Source: Triglochin maritima
Taxonomy: Eukaryota; Streptophyta; Magnoliopsida; Alismatales; Juncaginaceae
DNA length: 64,000 bases
Direction: 5' to 3'
Assembly (NCBI GenBank): GCA_963682175.1
Contig: OY821777.1
Location: 4,047,501 to 4,111,500, forward strand
This document shows, one piece after another, positions 51,535-61,880 of the stretch. How positions within the stretch are numbered: the first letter of the stretch is position 1; every line of letters starts with the position of its first letter. The notes beneath the pieces were generated by a model. The model worked only from the letters and a program-made list of their open reading frames with translations. It was not told the DNA's origin and ran no database searches. A program made the translations under genes and the position numbers.

Positions 51535-53830
51535 TGTAGGATCCTTATCCTAATCCTAATCCTAATTGGGTTTTGTGTTGTTTAGGTGGTGATTAAGGGA
51601 GATGGAATGGATGGCTTGGATTGAAGATGGTTGGATGAGGGGTTGAGATGAGTGGAGATGAGATGAGTGGTGGAGATGGATTGGATTGGATTGGATGGTG
51701 AGGATTTGATTGGAGGAGGTATTTGGGGGTTTCTCTCTCTCTCTCCCTAAACCTCACTCTCACTCACGTCTCTCTCTCTCTCTCTCTCCTAGGTTGACTC
51801 CGGCGTGGGTTGTAATCCGGCGAGGAAGGTGGTGGAGATCTCCGGCAAGGTGAAGTGCGGCTCCGGGGAGTTGGCGGTTTGAGGTGAGTGTTGGGTTTAA
51901 CCCTTTACGTGCGGTTGTTTCTCTCTCCCTCAACCTAACTCGAGCTCTGTGGTTGTGTTTGATTGTGGAGGTTGCCGGAGGTGGTTTCGTGGTTGTGGAT
52001 CGTCGAGGAGACGATTGATCGTCGTTGGGACGCGAGGTTAGTCGACGGATCGTATTTTGGGGAGACGTGCTCGTGGAGGCGTCGTCGTGGTTCTTCAAGG
52101 GTCTCTTCAGACCTTTAGGTATGTCAAGCTAGCTCACTTAATCACCGTGAGTAATTGGAAGTCGACGGTAGGCCGATTGGCTCGTCGCGAGTAAATGTGC
52201 AGCAGATTTCACTGCCTGATCGGTCGACCGGTTGGTGCAAACGGTCGACCGTTCGTGAAGAGAATTCGGGCTCTGCCTCAAATCGGTCGAACGATGCCTG
52301 TGGGGCGGTCGACCGATTGTGCATAGGAGGCAAGTCTGGTGGAATTCGGTCGACCGGGTCCCCTTTGCCGGTCGACCGTGTGCACTGTCTTAAGTCGGTT
52401 GGGGGCGTAGACTATATAAACGGTCGACCGCCCTTTGATCTCGTCCGACTATGACTTAAATGGACCTTGTGGTCGGTTCGACCGAATGTGGGTTCGGTCG
52501 ATCGGACCCGTGTGTTGAGCGTGAGAAACGCTCTGGTGGAATTCGGTCGACCGAGGTGAGCTCGGCGTTCGACCGGATTCGTGGCGCGAGTGAGGGATTA
52601 TTCCCTGGACAGATTCGGTCGACCGAGGTGTGCTCGGCGTTCGACCGAATTCGTTGTGGAGTTGTGGGATTTGTTCCCTGGTGACTTTCGGTCGACCGGG
52701 ACCCCTTTTGTCGGTCGACCGATTGGTCGTTTTGTTCGTTGGACCGGGAGTTGACCATCTAAACGGTCGACCGTCCCTTGATTTGGGTTCGACCGAACGA
52801 GTGTGGTGTTGGGAATCGGTCGACCGATGGAGTGCCAGTCGAAGTGGATTGCCCTGTATTTGCTTGATTCGGTCGACCGGGACTTTTGGTTCGGTCGACC
52901 GTTTGTGTCCTGTTTTGCACTATGGAGGTGTTGTGGTCGTGGTTGCCCGTGTGGGGCGAGTCGTTGTGCCGATGTTCTTCCGGCAAGTGTGCTAGGTGCA
53001 CGAGGGTTGCGGTGGTTGGTTGAAAATAGACCTGGAGCCCCGTAACCGTGTGAGAGCTGTGGTTGGTTGAAAATAGACCTGGAGCCCAGCTAGTCTGTAC
53101 GGAGTTGGTTGAAAATAGACCTGGAGCTCCGTAGTGCGTTCGGGTTGGTTGAAAATAGACCTGGAGCCTGAGCAAGGACCGTGTGTAGGGGTTGGTTGAA
53201 AATAGACCTGGAGCCCTTATACGTTTGGGTTGGTTGAAAATAGACCCGGAGCCCTTGGTCGTGTCGTGGTAGTTGTGGTTGGTTGAAAATAGACCTGGAG
53301 CCCAGCTTGGCGACGTGTGTGAGTCGCGGCGGTTGGTTGAGATTAGACCTGGAGCCCCGTGACTGTGTGGGTGCGGCGGTTGGTTGAGATTAGACCTGGA
53401 GCCCCATACCGATGGTGTGTCCTGTGATGGAGTTGAGAGCCCTGGTGTTGGGCGTGTTGTGATGCTTTTCTTTTGACTAGAATTGCATGCTAGGATGCTT
53501 TTATTTCATACATATAGAGTTTGGCATACGGGGTTTCCTTCTGGAAACTCAGGCATTGTTGCATGTTTACTTTCAGGCCGTGATCGGCATTAGGGGGTGG
53601 TGACCGAGGAGAGGAGCACCGCTACCGGATCCAGCTTTCTCTCAGTTGAGGTCGTGTGATTACTGTTTCCCTGTATATGCTTTTGATGTAATCACAACTT
53701 TTGTATACTCTGATATTCACATATATATATATGATATATGTCGGTGCACCTGTGTTCTTTTATTGCGTAATGTCCTCTGTTGATTGAGTGTTTAAAATTT
53801 TAAATTTTCCGCTGTTTTGAGGATGTTACA
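51535..53830 (+). mobile_element. Solo LTR, family B copy 2 (2296 bp)
   Basis: Exact target duplication TCTTC at 51530-51534 and 53831-53835. Ends TGTAGGATCC...GATGTTACA. Many CGGTCGACCG and CGTTCGACCG pairs at about 52220-52913. Putative intron 52119..53576 (TTTAG|GTATGTCAAG to TTTCAG). Repeat array at 53015-53405. Confidence 0.93.
53015..53405 (+). repeat. Core-and-spacer tandem repeat in solo LTR B copy 2
   Basis: Nine cores TTGGTTGAAAATAGACCTGG + AGCC (the last two with GAGATTAG), separated by dissimilar spacers of about 12-27 nt such as CGTAGTGCGTTCGGG. It lies inside the putative LTR intron, between the palindrome array and the acceptor. Confidence 0.88.
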
Positions 53831-53835
53831 TCTTC

Positions 53836-54398
53836 CATGAACCCATACCTCCTGCTTTCCGCAAAAAAAACTGAAGCTTAAAGTGTCAAATATCGATCAA
53901 GGAAGCAAGTTTTCGTGGAAATCAGAGTTTCCTAACAGTGGTAACATGTTAGTAATTAAGTAATAAGTGTCAAACAAATGCCAATCACTCAGTCCACACG
54001 TAGGAAACAACTATTTGGATCCTGAAGTGGGTTACTTGATGTATAACAAGGAGCCAAAAAAGAGTCTTGAGTATTAATCAACACACTTGAAAATAATTGT
54101 GATCATCACATGCAATTCACAAACAACTCTAAGCATTTCAACTTTCAAATATATATGGTACTAACCTTTCAATGTTACCCATTATTTCTCTGGGGCTTGG
54201 GGTGTAGTATTGTTGCCCAAAGAAACCATCTACCTGTGTGAAGTTCAAGAGTGATCGAATATTATGCGCTACTTCCATAGAAGGGAGATAGATCTTTTCC
54301 TTTCTATGTGTATAGATCTATGAAACTAAACTTGACCCTTATTCTATTCCACTCACCTCTTGATTTGTCACTGTAAATGTTATTGTCTGACTGTAAAT
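53836..54398. other. Host interval with candidate exons
   Basis: Contains the exon candidates at 53836-53851 and 54166-54233. Otherwise AT-rich. The last five bases GTAAA duplicate the next LTR's target. Confidence 0.4.
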
Positions 54399-56426
54399 GT
54401 AATAACCTAATCTAAAACATCTTAATTAACTAAACCTAAACCTAATTAACCTAATCTAATCCTGGAACAGTGAAGCATGAGGTGTTGGAAGGAGAGAGAG
54501 AGTGTTGGCTGGTTATAATTGGAAAGGTTTTAGGTGAGTGGTGATTGGAGGATAGGGAGGTGAGATAAGCTTGGTTTCTTTTATAAATAGGGATATTAGG
54601 TTAAGCTGAAAACGTTTTCTTCATTTCGTGGCTTAACAGAGAGTGAGAGGAGGTGAATTTCGGAGAAGAAGAAGAAGGTGAAGTAGAAGAAGAGGAGAAG
54701 AAGGAGAAGAAGGAAGAAGAAGAAGAGGAGTGAAGTGACTCAAGCTCGGGAGACTTCCACAACCGTCAAAAATGTATGTCAAGTCTTCATATTAACTCCC
54801 CAAGAGGTGTGGGAGTGTAGAGGACGGCGTTGGTGCCGTTTCTCCGGTGAAAACCCTACTGGACGGAGGTTGAAGACGACCGGTTCGGTCGACCGTTGGG
54901 TGTTTCGGTCGACCGAACAACGTCTAAATGATGCTTGTCCAGTGGGAAGATGTATTGTTCGGTCGACCGGTATATGGGTCGGTCGACCGATATTTATAAA
55001 TATTAACTTACTGCCCGAAAACGGTCGAACGATGTCTGTGTGACGGTCGACCGTTTATGCCAAATTTCGCGGGAAATAAAGGGTTACATTAGCCGGTCGA
55101 CCAGTGTTGTTTCGGTCGACCGAACCCAGTAGATAGGTTAGACAGGCCTTCGGCCGACCGAGTGTGTGTCTCGGTCGACCGAACTGCGCAAGGTCGGTTA
55201 CGAGCGTTGACCATCTAAACGGTCGACCGCTTTGGATCCGGTCGACCGACCGCGTGCAGTTTTCCTGCAGTGATGTGCCTGTAGATCGGTCGACCGGAAG
55301 GTAGGTTTCAGTCGACCGAATGTTGTAGGCAGGATTCAGGCAGTTTTCCTTATCGGTGGAACGGACCCTGGTTTGACCGATTGGATATATATGTATATTA
55401 AAATGTATAGCGTAGACCTTCCAAACGGTCGACCGCTAGATGACTTTTGTTCGACCAATTGGTAGGTATTTCGGTTGGCGTGGTTCGACTGGTAGACTTG
55501 TTTGTACAGTACCGTATACTGTGTGGGGGACCAGCCGACCGGTGTGCTTTTAGCGGTTGACCGATCTGCCGCAGGTTGGTGGATTTATCCACACGCGATC
55601 CGTTGAGTATAGGTCGACTACCGGCTCCGAGGCGACGGTTGATTACCGGCTTTGAGAGCTACGGATTTCACATTCGACGAAGGCGTATTATTGTACTACC
55701 TTTTTCCTCTCTTACCGAGCGGGGTGTGAGGGATGTGTGCCGTAAACCTTGGGCAGTTTGCGAGGGTTTAGCGGTAGGCCGAGGATGTTCCGGCAGGGTG
55801 CGCGCTTGACGGCTCTTGGGGGAGCAGCGGCTGTCGTCTGACCCGAGTTGTGTATTCGGCGGGCTGACTCGCTCCTTGGGTGGCGGCGTGTACCGGGGGT
55901 TCCTTCCTGCACTTTTTAGGGAGCAGTGGTGTCGACTGACCCTTGTGAGGCAGCGGTGGACTGACTTGACCCTAGTGGCAGGAGTGGTTCAGTGCCGCGG
56001 AGGCGGTGAGGGCATTATTGTGGGCCCGAGGTGGATGATCATGTGCATAGCATTGCATTGTCTTTAATTCCTTTTTATATTTTAGGAGGCTTGGTATACG
56101 GGGTTCCTGCAGGGAACTCAGGCATGTTTGTTTGTTTTCATTTCAGGTAGTAAGCAGGTCTAGAGTCAGGTGGTGACCGAGGACGGTGCCCCCGGGATTA
56201 GATCATGTTCTCCTTATTAGCTTCTTTTGTTTGAGGTAGTGATTACATGTACATTTACTTTTGTTGTAATCACAGTTGACTCATTTATATAGTTTGACTT
56301 CCACGTGGTTCTGTATTTTATATATTCTATATATATGTTAGTTTGTTTTCTCGTGTCGTGCCCTGTGTTGACCGTTGACGGTCTTTATTATTGTTTAAAT
56401 TTTCCGCTGTTTTCGGATACGTTACA
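54399..56426 (+). mobile_element. Solo LTR, family C (2028 bp)
   Basis: Target duplication GTAAA at 54394-54398 and 56427-56431. Ends TGTAATAACC...ACGTTACA. TATAAATA near 54583. Palindrome pairs at about 54885-55565. Putative intron 54774..56146 (GTATGTCAAG to TTTCAG). Confidence 0.93.
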
Positions 56427-56431
56427 GTAAA

Positions 56432-58348
56432 TCAACAACAAAATAATCATCCAAACAAAACAAAACAATTGTTTAGTGGTTCGACCGATCGATTTAAGGT
56501 TTAAATATAACATACTTGTATTCATTGAGGAAGGAAGGGAAGCACATCTCCTGTGATGGCACAGAGTTCACTCTACATAAAAAAAACAGTTAATCAAAAC
56601 CATAAAGAAATCAAATTTTCTTCAAAGTTTCAATTTTTCAAAGAAATTAATATATTATTACTTGTAAACTTGTACTATCATGTTCTCTTTTGTTTAATAT
56701 TTATGTTAGGAATTATTTAAATTTTTACCTAAATTTTTTATGGACACATATATAGAATTTATAATCAATGTGTATATTATTGATATTATTTAATAATTAA
56801 ATTACAAACCACATATACATCGACACTACATTTGCATCCCGCAAATACATGACACTATGTCTTATCCATCCAATATGTATCCTACATTCATAATCCTTGG
56901 CGACGACTTCCCACTCTTGATTATGGGAAAATCGTTCTATTTACGACTCATGTCAGTTAGTAGTGCGCATGCTTTGGCATCAGTCGCAAAAAATACGAAC
57001 TTAGAGTCTTAGACTTGTTGTTGGGTTATGTTGACATTCCAGATCTCAACTAGTTGTTTTTTCCTCTTTACCTTTTGCTTTGAAAAAGAAAAGTAGTTCT
57101 ACTTTTTACATCAAGTGTACATCACCTTATGTTGACATTCCATATCTCAACTAGTTGGTTTTTCTTTTTCTTTACCTTTTGCTTTGAAAAAGAAAACTAG
57201 TTCTACTTTTTATATCAAATATATCTTTCTATGAGGCATGATATACATGTTCATTTGCCACTTGATATATAAAGTACTAATCAGAATTATAATTTGGCTG
57301 ATACTATCATTTCTAATTCCGGGATATTGGGGAGGTTCAAGTGTGATGTTGTTGCGATGAAACAAGAATATTGGCACTTTTTTGTTAAAATTAATATGTT
57401 TGCCCGTAAAAACAAATGTTTTCCAAAAGATGGATTCAGTGTACAGTATTTTGTGCGACGCATAAACGGATAAACCGCACTGTGCGTTGCACATTACTGT
57501 GGCCCAAGGACAACTAGCCGTTGGCCAGCATAAGTCGCATATGCGACACATAAGTCACACCACCTTTGGTGGTGGTGTGACTGTGAGGAAGTCGCATATA
57601 CGATCCCAGCTGGTCAAACCGATTTGTGCGGTTGCATGCCGATTATACGGTCACACATTAATATATTGATTCAGTGTAAAATACTTTATATTGGTTGTGT
57701 GTGCCTAATATTTGTCATAATATGTAATTTTATCCTAGGAAGTTTCGTACAGTATTTTTGGACCCAATCAAGCACATTTAAATCCCTTCGCGGTGGTGTG
57801 CTCAATTCTATACCCTTTTCTCGATTGAGCAAAATCTCTCTTTTTTTCTTCTTTTTGTTGATAGCATCTTGCCCCTTTTTTGGGTCAAGTGAATCGCATA
57901 AATTTGGAAATTTTCGATTGAATTTGATTTGGTAAGAGTATTTTTTGAGAAAAATATCGAAAGCAACCCAAATGTAAAGAACAATAAAAGCAGGTCAAAT
58001 ATTTCACCACAATATTTTCAAATCCAAAATATTTTCAGAAGAAAATAACCCAAAAGGCCAGATCTGGGCACGAGTCTTCGGGGCCTGAAAATAAAAGCCC
58101 ACCAACACAACTTTATTTAGTATCTTTCACGAATAAAATAATAGGGATCATCTCACACGTTTTTACGTATAAAAAATGAATATTATTACATGGACTCGAG
58201 AAAAACGTTTAAAAAAAGTATACAACAAAAAAATTGAAAAAACTAGACATATTCAGTTTAACAGAGTGTGCGTGTGTGTGACGGCCAATACATCTCTTCC
58301 CGGAGACAAAAGTGTTCTCCCATGGTGTTTAATAAGATGGATTTGTGT
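56432..58348. other. Spacer with a ~100-bp tandem duplication and short hairpins
   Basis: 57027-57127 and 57128-57225 are two diverged copies of one ~100-bp unit (TATGTTGACATTCCA...CTACTTTTT). Between direct repeats GATTCAGTGTA (57433 and 57667) lies a segment with hairpins such as GTCACACCACC-TTT-GGTGGTGGTGTGAC's stem. No gene beyond the candidate exon at 56516-56572. Confidence 0.45.
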
Positions 58349-61300
58349 TTACTTGTTTGGCATCGACGTCGTTATGTTTCCGTCGAATGCGATGTTATCG
58401 TCGGTGTTCGGAGGAATGATGTCGGGGCAATGTTGGTGCTGGTGGTCCACTTGCTGGTCGGACGGCAGCATTTGAGACATGTGCGTGGACACATCCAACT
58501 GATGCTGTTGTGTCCAACATTCCAAACACAAAACTTATTATTCTTATGTACAACTTACATCTAACAGGCGTTCTAAGATTGCATTCTAAGATTTAGTTAG
58601 AACAACGTACAGTCTAGGAAGTTTTCAGCTAGGAAAAGTGGAAAACAATGGACTCAATTTTAAGTATTATTGTATATATAACGGTTGGGTTTTTATTTTG
58701 AACTTCTTTTACAACTAAATGTAATGATCGGTTCTCAATCATTCTAAATAAATCAAGTAAAGTGGTATTTTAGCTCTCATTTCATAAAATAACTAATTAG
58801 AGTGTGGTTTGGAGGCGTACGTTTACGGAAAGAAAGAAGAAGAAAAATCTGGGTCGACCATGCAAACATGCATACGTAGACAATATAAACCACGATAAAC
58901 TCAATTCCAACAAAATGCACAAACATGATAAAACTCAATTCCATTGACATGCATGCAATATTGTTTGGACAAACTTTGTGTTTGTAATTACATTGGTATG
59001 GTGTGGTAAGAAAAGGCATGATATATGGCAACATGAAAGGATGGCATTGAAAACATGATTATATTACTGGAAATCAAACAACAGGACGCAACGGACCTGC
59101 ATGAGAGGATAGGAGACGGAAGGCATCAATGCCGACAGCAAGTCGACCGACGAATAGGTTTGTTGCCACTGTTGCATGTTCCGGTCGCCTTGGTCGACGT
59201 CCGCGATATGGCACGTCCCCATCATTCGTGAGTCCATCGGAACACCGTTCGGTTGGATCGTCACGTCGTACATGCACTGATCCCTACACACATATCAACA
59301 AATTATAATACAAACCATCCAATATTGTATCTTTAGACTGTATAAACAAGAATCATACAGACATGAGTTGTATATGTAATCGTTTCTTAGAGTCTATTGA
59401 ATCAAAAATGATGGAACATTTTGTTATTGGGTCGGATTGGTATTGAATCTAACTTAAATTTCAAATAAATCTGATCTCTGTTCTGATCCAAATTTTCATG
59501 TAAATATAGGTTTGGGAGTGTATTAGGTATACAATGAAAACAATTATAAAAAAAATAAATATGTGTTTAAATAATAAATTTTTAAAGTTTAATGTAACAA
59601 AGTGTTACAAAACGAAATTTCAATAATAGTAACCGTGAACTTTGAAAGCTCAAGAATACTAAGTGATATCAAGTTATAATTCATGGAGGTAAATTATAAT
59701 TACATTGTGTATTTTTATAATTCTTCTACATAACAACACTGGAAAATTATGTAGTAATATTAGTGCAATATGATGTGATTTTCTCTTATGATCGACTTCA
59801 AATTATTATGTGATTTTCATTGTGTTATGGAAATCAAAAAATGTAAAGGTTTTAGTACGTTGGATGGTTAATGGACGGTTGGAGATGAAGCGCGGTGGCT
59901 GTCTGTACCTGATCGGAATCAATGGGTCCGATTGAACGTAAATCTGATTGTGGTTCTGCACATCCGACGCCCAACCCTCTACTACCTCATTCTCGAACGT
60001 GTTCTGTATTCCTTCTTGTGCTCCCTGCAGGAATGCCTGCAATCACGTGGACTTTAACAAATTTTTATTAGATTTTTCCGCATTCATACACTCCAATTTA
60101 TGTCATGTTTGGTATTAAAATAATAACAGTGATCATGTTGAAAACTAACGTATCGTAATTGTCAAACGAATAACGCGTTACGAATCAAAGTTACAACGAT
60201 GATTGACACGTTTTGAAGTTCGAGTAGTCACTATGAAATTGGAACAAATTCACGAAGCCATATTGTAATTTAATCAAAAAATATATGAATAGGATATATT
60301 GCTCATGTACATTTTTTAACCTTCCTGGTTTACACTCCATGTGCAGATGACACCCCCTCTCCACCGCTTGGTCGAAATTTTACTGATTTTGATGGTCATC
60401 ATAATAATACCAAATTTTGGTGATGTCAAAATCTAATAAACATGTAAAAATATACGTGACAAAAGTATATCCCATGGAATAATTGGACTGAACAAAACAA
60501 GTGAGCTAACAGAGAAGCGTACGAAAAATGAATACACGCAAAATTCTAAAATATAAATATAATTCTTTTCTTTTCTTATAGCATAGATCGATAATTTGAT
60601 TATTGTTCACTACTTATGTTCATAGTTGTGACCTGCATGTCTGAAGGATCGTAAGATGGGAGATGATTGTTCCCGACGTACTTCTGCAAGAGATTGGAAG
60701 ACATTCAATGTTAATCAAGAGTTAGAGGTCCAACATGGGAATTAATACCTTAACCTTTTCTTTTTACGTACTCTGTCTACTTCTGTTCTCGGCTTGATTT
60801 TGTTTCTCTTAGTTCCGTATCTTTCTGATATTTGGACTTTATAAAACTTTTACGTGTATCTCAACTGAAATGAAAAGAATTATCAACCTTGGAAAATTTG
60901 ATTATATACTCAAATGTCTCTCTATTGTCCATTTCCAATGTGTCAAAGATTTAAGTTATTTTTTGACATTTGAAACATTATGGACTATATCAAATGGTTA
61001 TTTAAAGATCTGTATTTTTTTATTGTGGAATCGCAGATGGTGGTCAGTTGCATTTGCATCATTTGGGTCAATTGGAAAATAACCTCACTGTTTTACAGTG
61101 GTAGGGTTGCGTACATCCAACCCCCCTTACCTTGCTTAGGCGGGAGCCTCTTCTGAGACATTTGAGGTTATGTTGATGTTGATGACTCAAATGTCTCTCT
61201 AGTCGAGTCAATTCATCTAATCAATTGGTGGATACGTGACCCAAGTTGGGTTCTTATATATGCTTCGCCGATTGTCGTCAACTGATTTCATGTGAGCAGG

Positions 61301-61812
61301 TACTTCTATTCATACTTAAACTAATCAATGGTCAATTAATCCTTCACAATAAGAAGAAAAATATTTGAAATGATAGACTTACATTATTAAACATAAAATA
61401 TGTGCAACATTCTGTAGAAGAAGAAAAAAAGAATTCACTGTCATTCACTTAAGTACTTGGATTTTGTAAAGATGGTGAACCAATTAAACCTACCAATCAA
61501 TGAAAAATCAACAAAGAAAAGAGAAAAGCGAAATAAGGGTGAAATAAACGGAATATATATAAAGAAAGTGTTAAAGCAACTATGCTCATAATACGGGTAT
61601 TGAACCATTTATTTTCATAAACCAATTAGCGCACGAAGCGATAATTATACGTGCAACACTTGTGAACGGCAATAGAAAAGGCTTACCTTCTTCTCCTCGA
61701 TACGAGCTAATGTTTCCATCAAAAACTTTTCACATGCGTCGAAGTCTCCCATGGAGGTGATCATCATAGGGTCTGGCTCAAATAATCTGCGCACGTTCAT
61801 AACCTAGGTGTA

Positions 61813-61880
<68 letters not shown>

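Larger units (their letters stand above)
51502..54233 (-). pseudogene. Unidentified host exons, one split by a solo LTR
   Basis: 54166..54233 (acceptor CACACAG, donor AAG|GTTAGT) reads VDGFFGQQYYTPSPREIMGN. The next exon starts at 53851 after AAAGCAG, is interrupted after 53831 by the solo LTR, and resumes at 51529..51502. Removing LTR plus one TCTTC copy keeps the frame (RYGFMEDGCDDHIYVR), with phases 2 and 0 consistent. A further candidate exon, 56516..56572, reads VNSVPSQEMCFPSFLNEY but does not join directly in phase. I do not recognise the product. Short open frames can occur by chance. Confidence 0.4.

Noticed and set aside
53015..53405. Short repeats with unlike spacers, superficially CRISPR-like
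   Set aside because: The repeats are imperfect, lie inside a plant solo LTR with a target duplication, spacers are shared with another LTR copy, and no cas genes exist.
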